From contig NZ_RJVF01000015.1 in NCBI RefSeq assembly GCF_003752175.1, forward strand, positions 62,001 through 126,000: DNA of 64,000 nt, in the 5' to 3' direction. Both the position numbers and the translations under genes were made by a program. Source of the DNA: Comamonas sp. BIGb0124 (GTDB lineage: Bacteria; Pseudomonadota; Gammaproteobacteria; Burkholderiales; Burkholderiaceae_C). Under the pieces are notes generated by a model that ran no database searches, had not been told where the DNA came from, and saw only the letters and a list, made by a program, of their open reading frames with translations. The first letter of the stretch is position 1. Each line of letters begins with the position of its first letter. This document shows positions 35,846 to 44,298 of the stretch, piece by piece.

Positions 35846-37032
35846 GGCGACACTCCTGGAGAGGCCAGCCTGGCGCCGTCGGCCGGCGCTTGCATGGCGG
35901 GGGAACGGTGCGCCAGCCCCGGGGCGGCGCGACGCGAAGAGGCACAGAGCATGCCGGTCAACACCACGGTGAGGCCGGCAGCCCCTCCCGTGTGCAGCAC
36001 GGCGGCGGCCAGGGGCCAGTCGAGCACGACATTGCTGATGCCGGTGGCCACCTGCATCAGCACCAGCGCGGCCAGCACACGGGCCGGTTTGCCCAGACCG
36101 GGCACGTTCCAGAGGCGCCAGGCCAGCGCACCCAGCACGGCCACCACCGCATAAGCGAACAGCCGGTGGGTGTAATGGATGGCCGTGAGCGCCTCGACGC
36201 CGATGTAGCTGCCGTCGTGCGTCATGCCGAGCTCACGCCACAGCCGGAAACCCTGGCCAAAATCCATGGACGGCCACCACGAGCCATTGCACATCGGGAA
36301 ATCGGTACAGGCCAATACCGCATAGTTGGTGCTCACCCAGCCGCCCAGCGCCACCTGCGTGAACAGCGCGGCCGCGCCCGCCCACATCAGGGCTCGCAGT
36401 CCGGCACCGACGGCCACACGCGGCGCCTCGCCGTGCGCCTGCGCATACTGCATGGACTGCACACGCAGCAGCACCAGCAGCACCAGGCCGCCGATCAAGT
36501 GCCCGGTGACGATGAGCGGGAACAGTTTCATGGTCACCGTCCAGGCGCCGAAAGCGCCCTGCAGCAACACCCAGCCCAGGGTGAAGGTCGGCCACCAGGG
36601 CGAGACCGCCGTGCGCCGGCGCTCCATCCACGCGCTGATCGTCATGGTCAGGATGAGCACGCCCACACCCGTGGCCAGATAACGGTGCACCATCTCGATC
36701 CAGGCCTTGGAATGCGTGACCGGGCCGGTCGGCATGGCGCTCTGGGCCGCCGCGATGTGTTCGGTGGCACCGATCGGACTGCCATGGCCATAACAACCGG
36801 GCCAGTCCGGGCAACCCAGGCCCGAGTCGGTGAGGCGCGTGAAGGCGCCGAACAGCACGAGGTCGAAGGTCAGGAACAAGGTCATCAGCGTGATCAGGCG
36901 CAGGCGGCGGGCCGACGAGGCCTTGCGGTTGCGCATCCAGATCCACGCCAGGGGGCCCAGGGCGACGATGATGCCCATGAGCATCACGCGAGCCACGGGA
37001 GCCCAGTTGTAGAGGTCTTGCACGTTGTTCAT
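35842..37032 (-). CDS. ctaA: heme A synthase (COX15/CtaA family)
   Basis: A 396-residue membrane enzyme converting heme O to heme A. It has eight helices and the conserved histidines in [59 protein letters not shown] and VLHTGGA. Cysteines in [12 protein letters not shown] and [13 protein letters not shown] correspond to the paired loop cysteines. The start at 37032 ([10 protein letters not shown]) lacks a strong Shine-Dalgarno. Heme A is required only for aa3-type (or caa3) oxidases, so the product implies such an oxidase elsewhere, or is a remnant. Confidence 0.94.
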   Translation of the reverse strand: MNNVQDLYNWAPVARVMLMGIIVALGPLAWIWMRNRKASSARRLRLITLMTLFLTFDLVLFGAFTRLTDSGLGCPDWPGCYGHGSPIGATEHIAAAQSAMPTGPVTHSKAWIEMVHRYLATGVGVLILTMTISAWMERRRTAVSPWWPTFTLGWVLLQGAFGAWTVTMKLFPLIVTGHLIGGLVLLVLLRVQSMQYAQAHGEAPRVAVGAGLRALMWAGAAALFTQVALGGWVSTNYAVLACTDFPMCNGSWWPSMDFGQGFRLWRELGMTHDGSYIGVEALTAIHYTHRLFAYAVVAVLGALAWRLWNVPGLGKPARVLAALVLMQVATGISNVVLDWPLAAAVLHTGGAAGLTVVLTGMLCASSRRAAPGLAHRSPAMQAPADGARLASPGVSP

Positions 37033-37413
37033 AAGGCGGGATTCATGACCTCGCCGGCACTGCGCGGGACAGCGGCGGCTCGGATGTCGTGCGCAAACAC
37101 CTCGGGCCGAACCGGGCCCGTGCCACGACGGGTTCCGGCAGCAGGCACGCGTGTGCCGTTCTGGCCGGAGGCGGTATTTTGCCGGATCGGACCGCAAACC
37201 CGCCAGGATGCACGCACAAACCCCCTCACGGCAGGCAAGCATGTCGCCAAAAAGGCAAAAAACCCCTTTTGAAACAACACGATCGGCAAAGGACTTGATT
37301 TTTCAGAAAACACAAGACCTTCAAAAAAGATCAGCATTTGCCCACATCCACAGGCGAGCGGCGGGTCTTCGAATGGGTCTAATGTGCGGTCTGCCGCCGG
37401 GCACGATCCGGAT
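37033..37413. other. intergenic region upstream of ctaA, no supported gene
   Basis: 381 bp with lower GC in its right half (A/T-rich stretch about 37260-37340) than the surrounding genes. A minus-strand frame of 102 codons (37029-37337) ends in an ATGA overlap with ctaA, but its third-position GC is low, its protein looks random after a hydrophobic start, and I do not call it. In related Burkholderiales this is where oxidase structural and assembly genes (ctaD, ctaG, ctaE, surf1) would lie; I see no sign of them. Confidence 0.6.
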
Positions 37414-37761
37414 TCAGACGGTCAGCAGCCGGAACACCGGCCAGGCGGCGCCCAGCACGATGAGCAGCGGGATCAGGTTCCAGCACAGCTCGACCCACCA
37501 GGACTCGTCCATCCGTTCGCCACGCCGGCGCACCCGCACCCGATGCCGCCAGAGGACGATCAACATGGCCGCGAAGACCACGGCGAACAGGATGGCGCAA
37601 AGGGCCAGCAAGCCGAGATGCGGCTCGCCCTGGGGTTCTGGCACCACGAGGCTGGCCTGCGCCCAGGCGGCAGGCGCAGCCGACAAGGCAAGCAGTGCCT
37701 GCAGCAGTCGGGCGGCCGGCGTCGAACGGGCGGACGAGGAAGAAGAAAGAAAACGGAACAT
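37414..37761 (-). CDS. short CoxB-like protein: signal peptide plus subunit II transmembrane pair, no CuA domain
   Basis: A 115-residue protein. A signal peptide (SARSTPAARLLQALLALSAAPAAWAQ, residues about 10-35) leads to two helices (LGLLALCAILFAVVFAAMLIVLW and LCWNLIPLLIVLGAAWPVFRLL) separated by RHRVRVRRRGERMDESWWVE. This matches the N-terminal transmembrane hairpin of cytochrome c oxidase subunit II (VEIIWTVVPFLI-type second helix), but the protein stops before the cupredoxin/CuA domain. It may be a residue of a decayed coxB or a distinct small subunit. It lies between the BioC-like gene and ctaA on the same strand. Confidence 0.65.
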   Translation of the reverse strand: MFRFLSSSSSARSTPAARLLQALLALSAAPAAWAQASLVVPEPQGEPHLGLLALCAILFAVVFAAMLIVLWRHRVRVRRRGERMDESWWVELCWNLIPLLIVLGAAWPVFRLLTV

Positions 37762-37841
37762 AGGCTTGGGTGCTGCCGGCGCCAAGGCGGGACGCCCTGC
37801 CGGCAGCCAGCCGCGCATTGTAGGACCTGTGTCCGGCAGCG

Positions 37842-38771
37842 TCAGCGCACGGGTTTCTGGCCGGCCTTGAGCAGGCTGCGCATGTCGTCGAGCTTGATGC
37901 TGCTGGTCCCGGCCAGCGGCACGCGCGGCGGGGCCTTGAAGGCATGGCCGTAGACCACCTCGAAGGTCAGGGCCAGGCGGCCGTCCTCGGTCCGGGTCAG
38001 GCCTTCGCTCAAGGCCGCCAGCAGGCGTTCGCGCCACTGGCGTCCGCGCAGTCCGGCAAAACGCGCGGGATGCAGGTTGCGTCCGAGCTCGCGCAGCTCC
38101 GCGAGCAGGCGCTCCGGCGTGTCGTAGGTCAGCACGATGCGCTCCATGTCCATCACGGGTTCGGCAAAACCGGCCTGCACCAGCATGTCGCCCCAGTCGT
38201 GCATGTCCGTCAGCTCGTGGCCGGCCACCGGCCAGCCCAGGCGGGCATACAGTGCGCGCAGTTCCCGCACCGTGTCCGGCCCCAGGCAGGAAAACATCAG
38301 GAAACCGTCGGGCACCAGGCTGTCGCACCATTGCTGAATGAGCGCCTGGGGCCGGGCCGCCATGTGCAGTTGCATGTTGGACCACACCAGGTCGACCTGC
38401 AAACCCTCGGATCCGTCCACGATGCGCGGCGCAGTCACGCGTTTGCCGGCGGTCGGCAGTCGGCGCCACCAGGGCAGATCGGGAACCAGCCGATCGCGCA
38501 GCACGGCCCGGCCGGACTCGGTCTGCTCGACCAGCACGGCCGCGGCCTGGGGATAACGGGCCAGCACCCGCGCTTGCGCAGCCTGGCCGCCGCGCAGCGG
38601 CGTCCAGTCGGCCCAGATTTCGGGCTGGCGCTTGATCCATTGCAGGCGGTCTTCCATGCGCTGCCCGATCTCGTCGTGCAGCCAGGGAGACTGGGCCGGG
38701 GCATGCAAACGCCAGCGCTCGGCGGCAACGGGATCGATGGTGGGGGGAACGGGCGTCGAGGTGGTCGTCAT
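37842..38771 (-). CDS. BioC-like SAM-dependent methyltransferase-family protein
   Basis: A 309-residue class I methyltransferase-fold protein of the kind annotated as malonyl-ACP O-methyltransferase (BioC) in this group. The later fold elements are visible (VDLVWSNMQLHMAA, WCDSLVPDGFLMFSCLGPDTVREL, VLTYDTPERLLAELRELGRNLHP). The glycine-rich SAM loop is degenerate: it reads WADWTPLRGGQAAQ instead of GxGxG. It therefore may be inactive or bind SAM unusually. I use the ATG at 38771 (MTTTSTPVPPTIDP). It is divergent from comF. No other biotin gene is in the window. Confidence 0.7.
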   Translation of the reverse strand: MTTTSTPVPPTIDPVAAERWRLHAPAQSPWLHDEIGQRMEDRLQWIKRQPEIWADWTPLRGGQAAQARVLARYPQAAAVLVEQTESGRAVLRDRLVPDLPWWRRLPTAGKRVTAPRIVDGSEGLQVDLVWSNMQLHMAARPQALIQQWCDSLVPDGFLMFSCLGPDTVRELRALYARLGWPVAGHELTDMHDWGDMLVQAGFAEPVMDMERIVLTYDTPERLLAELRELGRNLHPARFAGLRGRQWRERLLAALSEGLTRTEDGRLALTFEVVYGHAFKAPPRVPLAGTSSIKLDDMRSLLKAGQKPVR

Positions 38772-38802
38772 GCGTGGGCCGGAAGAGCCGGGTCGCACAG
38801 CA

Positions 38803-38830
38803 TGGACCCTGGCCGGGCCCACAGTATATT
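38803..38830 (+). promoter_or_regulatory. candidate sigma70 promoter of comF
   Basis: TGGACC (38803-38808), a 16-bp spacer and TATATT (38825-38830) lie 31 bp before the comF ATG in an otherwise GC-rich divergent region. The -10 is near consensus, the -35 weak. Confidence 0.45.
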
Positions 38831-38861
38831 GAGGCCCGAGCCGTCATGCAGGGAGCAGGAT

Positions 38862-39761
38862 ATGACACCGCGCAGCCCGAGAATCGTCCGCCGTCTCGCC
38901 ACGGCATGCCTGTCGTTGTACGACCGCGCCGCCGCCGCACGCACCTGGCACCTGCCCAGCCGCTGCAGGATCTGCCAGCACTGGCCGCAACGCACCTTGT
39001 GCGACCGCTGCGTGCAGGCCTTCGGCGAGGCCTTTGCGCGCTGCCGCACATGCGCCCAGCGCCTGCCCGACACGGGCGATGCAGCAGCCGTGCAGGACTG
39101 GTGTGTCGACTGCCTGCGCGTGCCATCGCCGCTCGACTTCGCGCTGGCCTGCCGCGACTACGCCCACCCCTGGTCCGGCCTGGCCGCGCGACTCAAGTTC
39201 GCCGACGATCTGGGGCTCGCCCGCAGCCTGGGCCGGATGATGACCGCCACGCCGGGCCTGCGTGCCCAGTTGGCCGACGCCGATTGGGTCGTCCCCCTGC
39301 CCTTGTCGGACCAGCGGCAGCGCGAGCGCGGCTACAACCAGGCCGAGGCCCTGGCGCGGGCCATGCTGGCCCACGCGCCCCGGCTGCTGCGGCCGCGCAT
39401 GAACACCGGCCTGCTGCGCCGCGTGCTGCACACCGACCCGCAGCACGCCCGCTCGCGGGACGACCGGCTCGCTCGCCTGCGCGATGCCTACCGTGTGCCC
39501 CCGCATGCGGCCGCCCTGGTCGATGGCCGCCACATCCTTCTGGTCGACGACGTCATGACCACGGGCGCCACCCTGGCCGCAGCGACCCGCGCCCTGCGGT
39601 TGGCCGGTGCCGCACAGGTCGGTGCCCTGGTGCTGGCACGCGCATTGACCGCGGATGACGAGGCCCAGGCCCCGCAAGACGCCGGAACGCGCGACAATGC
39701 CGGCCCATGTTCAATATCGTCCTCGTCCACCCCGAAATCCCGCCCAACACGGGCAACGTGA
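38862..39761 (+). CDS. ComF family protein (phosphoribosyltransferase-like)
   Basis: A 299-residue ComF-family protein. The N-terminal zinc ribbon is shown by CRICQHWPQRTLCDRC, CRTCAQRL and WCVDC, and the phosphoribosyltransferase domain by RERGYNQAEALARAM and the PRPP loop ILLVDDVMTTGATLAAA. ComF is needed for DNA uptake in naturally competent bacteria and its relatives (GntX) have other roles; function here is not proven. GGAGCAGG precedes the ATG at 38862. Its last 55 bases overlap the start of trmL in another frame, and the tail there (CSISSSSTPKSRPTRAT) is unlike family ends. Confidence 0.85.
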   Translation: MTPRSPRIVRRLATACLSLYDRAAAARTWHLPSRCRICQHWPQRTLCDRCVQAFGEAFARCRTCAQRLPDTGDAAAVQDWCVDCLRVPSPLDFALACRDYAHPWSGLAARLKFADDLGLARSLGRMMTATPGLRAQLADADWVVPLPLSDQRQRERGYNQAEALARAMLAHAPRLLRPRMNTGLLRRVLHTDPQHARSRDDRLARLRDAYRVPPHAAALVDGRHILLVDDVMTTGATLAAATRALRLAGAAQVGALVLARALTADDEAQAPQDAGTRDNAGPCSISSSSTPKSRPTRAT

Positions 39762-40222
39762 TCCGCCTGGCCGCCAACACCGGCTGCCGGCTGCACCTCG
39801 TCGAGCCCCTGGGCTTCTCGATGGACGACAAACACATGCGGCGCGCGGGTCTCGATTACCACGAGTATGCAGATCTGCTGCGCCACGCCAGTTGGCAGGC
39901 CTTCCTGGAGCAGGAGCAGCCGGCGCCCGACCGCCTGTTCGCGCTCACCACGCGGGGCACGCGGGCGGTTCACGCCCAGCCGTTTGCGCCGGGCGACTGG
40001 CTGGTCTTTGGATCGGAAACGGCAGGCCTGCCGCCCGCGATCCGCGAATCGCTCGACAGCCGGCAATGGCTGCGCCTGCCGATGCGCGAAGGTCAGCGCA
40101 GCCTGAATCTGTCGAACGCGGTCGCGGTGACGGTGTTCGAGGCCTGGCGGCAGAACGGCTTTGCGCAGGCGGCCCCGCTGGGCGGTCTGGGCGTGGACGC
40201 GGCACCGTCCTCGGCAGGCTGA
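39707..40222 (+). CDS. trmL: tRNA (cytidine/uridine-34 2'-O)-methyltransferase
   Basis: A 171-residue SPOUT methyltransferase that 2'-O-methylates the wobble base of tRNA-Leu isoacceptors. The trefoil-knot signatures are MFNIVLVHPEIPPNTGNVIRLAANTG, GSETAGLP and LRLPMREGQRSLNLSNAVAVTVFEAWRQ. Length is typical (about 155-170). The start lies inside the comF 3' end. Confidence 0.95.
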   Translation: MFNIVLVHPEIPPNTGNVIRLAANTGCRLHLVEPLGFSMDDKHMRRAGLDYHEYADLLRHASWQAFLEQEQPAPDRLFALTTRGTRAVHAQPFAPGDWLVFGSETAGLPPAIRESLDSRQWLRLPMREGQRSLNLSNAVAVTVFEAWRQNGFAQAAPLGGLGVDAAPSSAG

Positions 40223-40276
40223 GCGCCCACCCCGCGCCGCAGGCGCTCAAGGGTGTTCAGGCGTACGCAAGCCGAC

Positions 40277-40732
40277 TTACGGGTACTGACGCACCAGCGA
40301 TTCCGCCACGCACACGGGCTTGTCGTGGCCCTCGCGCTCGACCGTCAGTTCCCAGGTGTATTGCACGCCGCTGCGGTCGATCGGCTCGCTGGCCAGCAGC
40401 TTGAAGTGGCCGCGCAGACGGCTGCCGACAGGCACCGGCGCCATGAACCGCACGCGGTTGAGTCCGTAATTGATGCCCATGCCCGAGCCGCCGATCTCGA
40501 TGGCCGACTCGAGGAAACGCGGCAGCAGCGAGAGCGTCAGGAAACCATGGGCGATGGTGCTGCCGAACGGACCTTGCCGGGCGCGTTCGGCATCCACGTG
40601 TATCCACTGCCGATCGCCCGTGGCCTCGGCAAACAGGTCGATGTGCTGCTGGGTGATCTCGACCCAGTCGCTGGCGGCCACCGTCTGGCCGGCCCGTGCC
40701 GACAGTTCGGCCAGAGTCTCGAAGTACGCCAT
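40277..40732 (-). CDS. MaoC-like (R)-specific enoyl-CoA hydratase
   Basis: A 151-residue hot-dog-fold protein of the MaoC dehydratase family. The hydratase motif is evident in FAEATGDRQWIHVDAERARQGPFGSTIAHGFLTLSL with the catalytic Asp/His pair, and NYGLNRVRFMAPVPVGSRL follows as in the family. It hydrates trans-2-enoyl-CoA or acts in a related step. AGGAG lies upstream of the ATG at 40732. It is separated from the DUF4198 gene by 98 bp. Confidence 0.9.
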   Translation of the reverse strand: MAYFETLAELSARAGQTVAASDWVEITQQHIDLFAEATGDRQWIHVDAERARQGPFGSTIAHGFLTLSLLPRFLESAIEIGGSGMGINYGLNRVRFMAPVPVGSRLRGHFKLLASEPIDRSGVQYTWELTVEREGHDKPVCVAESLVRQYP

Positions 40733-40830
40733 GCCTTGTCTCCTTTTTTGTCTTTTGACAGAGGGTACCAGGCACGCGTCGATCACGGGATCCGAGGATC
40801 GTCCCGAAGCCGGCCGTCGGCCGGCCACCT

Positions 40831-41571
40831 TCAGGGATGTGCCGGGAAAGCGAACAGGTATTCGTGACTCGTGCTGGTCGTGCGCGGATTATCGGCCACG
40901 GCCACACGGCGGATCGCCAGCACCTGGTTCATGCCGGCGAAGGGCCGTATCGAGACCTGGCCCTTCGCATCGCTGTGCGTCACCTGGCCGTTCTCGCCCA
41001 GCGAGACCCGGATGCCCTCGATCGGCCGTCCCTCGAAAAGAACCTGGAGAACGACGGGCTCGCCCGCCTTCGGGGTCTCGGCCTGCAGTGCCACGATCTC
41101 GAACGCCTGGCCCAGTTCGCGTTTGGCCACCACGCCCCATTGCACGAGCGTCTTGTGGAACTTCACCGCATGCACGCCGCTGGTGGCACCGGGGTTCTCG
41201 TTCATGGGCTTGTTGACCATCGGGCCGGTGTCCGTCTTGCTGAAATATCCATTGTCGAACGCCGCGGCCAGCATGGCGGGCTGCCGCTGGGGAATGACTT
41301 TGGCACCGCCCGGTGCCGGCAGCACTTCGACGCCGATCTCGCGGCCCCGGCGATCGTAGGCGTGCACGCTCTTGAGCTTGTCGAAAGGAAACTGTTCGAG
41401 CTGGCCTTCGTGGCCGCCGAACTGCACCGTGTAGGCGCCGCGGGCATCGGGCTCCAGCCACACGTTGTGGGCATGGCCGCTCAGCGGCACGAACCAGGCG
41501 CTCAGCGCCGCACTCAATGCCCAGGCAGCGCGAACACGGCGAATGGGGGCGAGGGTTTCGATGGTTTTCAT
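40831..41571 (-). CDS. DUF4198 periplasmic protein of a nickel-uptake locus
   Basis: A 246-residue secreted protein: signal peptide ending GHAHNVWLEPD, then the DUF4198 domain with an Ig-like C-terminal half (GEPVVLQVLFEGRPIEGIRVSLGENGQV). HNVW at the mature start is a typical metal-contact-like N-terminus in this family. DUF4198 proteins often accompany TonB receptors and metal regulators; here it is 25 bp downstream of the receptor in a NikR operon, so a periplasmic nickel-handling role is likely. Confidence 0.85.
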   Translation of the reverse strand: MKTIETLAPIRRVRAAWALSAALSAWFVPLSGHAHNVWLEPDARGAYTVQFGGHEGQLEQFPFDKLKSVHAYDRRGREIGVEVLPAPGGAKVIPQRQPAMLAAAFDNGYFSKTDTGPMVNKPMNENPGATSGVHAVKFHKTLVQWGVVAKRELGQAFEIVALQAETPKAGEPVVLQVLFEGRPIEGIRVSLGENGQVTHSDAKGQVSIRPFAGMNQVLAIRRVAVADNPRTTSTSHEYLFAFPAHP

Positions 41572-41596
41572 AGGGATCGGGTCGGAGGGATGGTCT

Positions 41597-43657
41597 TCAG
41601 AATTGGAACTGCACGCCGGCGCTCAGGGTGCGGGGCGCCCCGGGGGCATAGAGGGTCGAGCCGCCGATGACCGAAGCCGTGGTGGCATAGGCCTTGTCGG
41701 TCAGGTTGGCCACCTCGGCGTAGATCCGGTAAGGCCGGCCGCCGCTGGCCGTGTAGCTCACGCCCAGGTCCCAGGTGCTGTAGCCGCCATAGTCGACCGT
41801 ATTGGCCGCATTGACGGCATAGTCGCCCACCTTGCGCCAGGTGACGGTGCCGGCCCACCTCGGCAGCGGCTTCCAGGTCGCGCTCACGGTGCCGGTGTAC
41901 CGGGGCACGCCTGCCACGCGGTTGCCGATCAGGCTGGCCGCGGCGTTCTCGGTGACTCTCGAATGGGCGCTGCCGTAGACCAGCGACAAATCCACGCGGC
42001 GATGCACGGCCCACAGCAGGCTGGCCTCGACGCCGGTGCGGCGTGTGGCACCGGCGTTCTCGTAGACGCCCGGGGCCACCGTGCGGATTTCGTCGCTGGA
42101 CTGGAGCCGGTAGGCCGCGACGTCGAGCACCAGGCCGGGCAGCGGTGTCGCGCGGGCACCGACCTCGGTCTGTCTGAACACATTCGGATCCAGCGCCGAG
42201 GCGCCCAGCGCGTACTTGGCGAAGGTACTGGGCAAAGCGAAGCCCTCGGCCCAACTGGCACGCAGCTGCAGCAGGCCGGGCAGCACGTCCGAGCGCACAC
42301 CGAGCTTGGGGCTGGCGTGGCTCATGCCGGCCAGAGGTCCGCACGGATCGCTGCCGGTCTCGGCGCCCAACAGGCGGCAACCGCCGCTGAAGCGATCCCA
42401 ACGCATGCCGAGCGTGGGCATGAACAGGCGGTGCAGCCGCGCCTCGGCCTCGCCGAACACCGACAGGCTGTTGAGTCGGGATCGGCGGTCGTCGATCGCC
42501 GCAGCCGTGCGCATGCGCGCGAGGGTGCCGTCGTGATACGTGTAGTCGGTGCTCTCGCGAAACGTCTCGAGGCCGGCGACCCAGTTGATGTGCCGGCCCG
42601 CGATGTCCGCATGGCCGTTGACGCTGGTGCCTGCGCCATACACCGTGCGGTCGTAGCTTTCCTCGCGCTGGCGCCAGCCGCCGGCCGTGGGCCGCGTGAA
42701 CCAGCGCGTGAAATCCTGCCGCGTCGTGTAGGCGAAGCTCAGCAGCTTGAGGTCGGGCGCCACGGTGTAGTTCACATCGGCGCGCAGGGTCGCGAAGTTT
42801 TTCCGTGCACCGTCGTTCTGGGTCCGGGGATCGATGCCGTAGGGATCGGTCTGGAACTGCTGCTCGGTGATGTAGCTGGCCGAATCGCCTTCGGCGTGGT
42901 GCAGGCGCCCCGACAGCGCGATGTCGAGATCGCGGCCCAGGCTGTGCCGCCAGCGACCGGCCACCGTGCTGCGCTCGGCCTCGGACTGCGCCCGGAAACC
43001 GTTGCTGCGGGCATGCTGGGCCGCCAGGTTCACATCGTCACCCCGGTCGAGCCGGCGTCCCAGGGCCCACTGGCCGTCGAAGGTCGAATGCGAGCCCAGA
43101 CGCAGATCGAGATCGTTGTAGATGCCGCCCTTGCGGGTGTTGACCGCCACCAGCCCCGCCCGGTTGAAGTTACCGTACAGCGGCGACACCGGCCCCTTGT
43201 AGACCGTGAAGCGCTCGATCTCCAGCGGAATGATGACGTTGAAATCGACATAGCCGTCGGCATGCGACATGGCCTCGTTCAAGGGGATGCCGTCGAGCAC
43301 CGCGCCCACGTCGCCGCCATGGCCACCGCCGCCGAAGCCCCGCATCACGATGCCGTCGGCCACACCGGGCAACTGGTAGTTCTGAACCGTCATGCCCGGC
43401 ACGTGGCGGAACAGCGCCTGGGTTTCGCCGATGTGCAGATCCTGGATCTGCTCGCGCTCGATCGCGGTGGCCGTGTAGGCGGTTGCGGCCTCCTGCATGG
43501 CCTGCCCCTTGACCTCGATGGCGGCGAGCCGGGGTACGGGATGGACGGCCGATGCATCGACGGCGTCGGCCCCCGATTGGCTCCACCCTGCGGCCGGCCA
43601 GGCCAGCAGGGCGGCGGCCATCGCCGCACTGAATGAATAAGGTGTCTGTGAAGTCAT
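41597..43657 (-). CDS. TonB-dependent receptor, probably for nickel (or cobalt)
   Basis: A 686-residue outer-membrane receptor: signal peptide (residues 1-26, ending GWSQ), plug (AIEREQIQDLHIGETQALFRHVPGMTVQN; VMRGFGGGGHGGDVGAVLDG; FTVYKGPVSPLYGNFNRAG) and a barrel ending LSAGVQFQF. The plug loop FGGGGHGGDVG is unusually rich in Gly and contains His, plausible in a metal or small-chelate receptor. A near-perfect NikR operator lies directly upstream of its ribosome binding site, and the gene is between nikR and the DUF4198 gene. Substrate is inferred from regulation, not from the sequence. Confidence 0.88.
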   Translation of the reverse strand: MTSQTPYSFSAAMAAALLAWPAAGWSQSGADAVDASAVHPVPRLAAIEVKGQAMQEAATAYTATAIEREQIQDLHIGETQALFRHVPGMTVQNYQLPGVADGIVMRGFGGGGHGGDVGAVLDGIPLNEAMSHADGYVDFNVIIPLEIERFTVYKGPVSPLYGNFNRAGLVAVNTRKGGIYNDLDLRLGSHSTFDGQWALGRRLDRGDDVNLAAQHARSNGFRAQSEAERSTVAGRWRHSLGRDLDIALSGRLHHAEGDSASYITEQQFQTDPYGIDPRTQNDGARKNFATLRADVNYTVAPDLKLLSFAYTTRQDFTRWFTRPTAGGWRQREESYDRTVYGAGTSVNGHADIAGRHINWVAGLETFRESTDYTYHDGTLARMRTAAAIDDRRSRLNSLSVFGEAEARLHRLFMPTLGMRWDRFSGGCRLLGAETGSDPCGPLAGMSHASPKLGVRSDVLPGLLQLRASWAEGFALPSTFAKYALGASALDPNVFRQTEVGARATPLPGLVLDVAAYRLQSSDEIRTVAPGVYENAGATRRTGVEASLLWAVHRRVDLSLVYGSAHSRVTENAAASLIGNRVAGVPRYTGTVSATWKPLPRWAGTVTWRKVGDYAVNAANTVDYGGYSTWDLGVSYTASGGRPYRIYAEVANLTDKAYATTASVIGGSTLYAPGAPRTLSAGVQFQF

Positions 43658-43668
43658 TTTCCGTCCTT

Positions 43669-43695
43669 GTAAGAAGTTTTAAGCAAACTTCATAC
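43669..43695. promoter_or_regulatory. NikR operator
   Basis: Inverted repeat GTAAGAAGTTT (43669-43679), 5-bp spacer, AAACTTCATAC (43685-43695), with one mismatch over 11-bp arms. Read on the minus strand it begins GTATGA, the half-site of the E. coli NikR operator (GTATGA-N16-TCATAC), and ends TCTTAC. It lies between nikR and the TonB receptor, 12 bp before the receptor ATG, so NikR bound to nickel should block its transcription. Confidence 0.8.
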
Positions 43696-43742
43696 CGACG
43701 GATCACGACCAGATTCACCCAATCGGTGCATTCAGTGGCGGT

Positions 43743-44189
43743 CTACATCGACGACGGGGCGTGGGAGTGGCCGTGATGGTGCGCGTGCGGCTCGACCGCC
43801 ACCACATTCACACTGCCGTGGTGCACGCCGCGCTCGGCGATGATGCGTTCGGCAAACCGCCGCACCGCCCGCATCGGGCCGCGCAGCAGCACCGTCTCCA
43901 GGCAATTGTCGTGGTCGAGGTGAGCGTGGGTGGTGGAAATCGTCAGGGCGTGGTCGGCATGCTGAATGCGCGCCAGGCGTTCCGACAGCTCGCGCTCGTG
44001 GTGGTTGTAGACATACGAAAGGCAGGCTATGCAGGGCCCGTCGGCGTCGCGGTCCTCGCGGGCACCGGCCAGATGGACATGCAGGATGTCTCGCACGGCT
44101 TCCGAGCGGTTGCTGTAGCCGCGCATGGCGATGTGTTCGTCGAAGGCTTTGGCGAGTTGATCGTCGAGAGAGATCGTGAAGCGTTCCAT
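43743..44189 (-). CDS. nikR: nickel-responsive regulator NikR
   Basis: A 148-residue ribbon-helix-helix repressor. The DNA-binding N-terminus is MERFTISLDDQLAKAFDEHIAMRGYSNRSEAVRDIL and the nickel-binding ACT-like domain holds HHERELS, HAHLDHDNCLETVLLRG (H, H and C ligands) and ERGVHHGSVNVV. The C-terminus has an extra histidine-rich tail (EPHAHHHGHSHAPSSM). The ATG at 44189 is preferred; the frame is open to 44267. It is the first gene of nikR-receptor-DUF4198. Confidence 0.95.
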   Translation of the reverse strand: MERFTISLDDQLAKAFDEHIAMRGYSNRSEAVRDILHVHLAGAREDRDADGPCIACLSYVYNHHERELSERLARIQHADHALTISTTHAHLDHDNCLETVLLRGPMRAVRRFAERIIAERGVHHGSVNVVAVEPHAHHHGHSHAPSSM

Positions 44190-44298
44190 GGCGATGAAGA
44201 GGTGAGCGGCAAGCGGATCGAGGGCATGCAGGAGCGCCTGTCGGCAACAGGCCGCCGCTTGCGGCATGATGCGGGGCAGAGACCGCTTTTATCCTGCC

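Noticed and set aside
37029-37337. 102-codon minus-strand frame overlapping ctaA by ATGA
   Set aside because: Third-position GC is low, the protein lacks any recognisable family, and the ATGA overlap alone could be chance. A weak possibility remains.
41465-43636. 723-codon plus-strand frame opposite the nickel receptor
   Set aside because: Antisense shadow of the receptor gene in GC-rich DNA; receptor motifs are on the minus strand.
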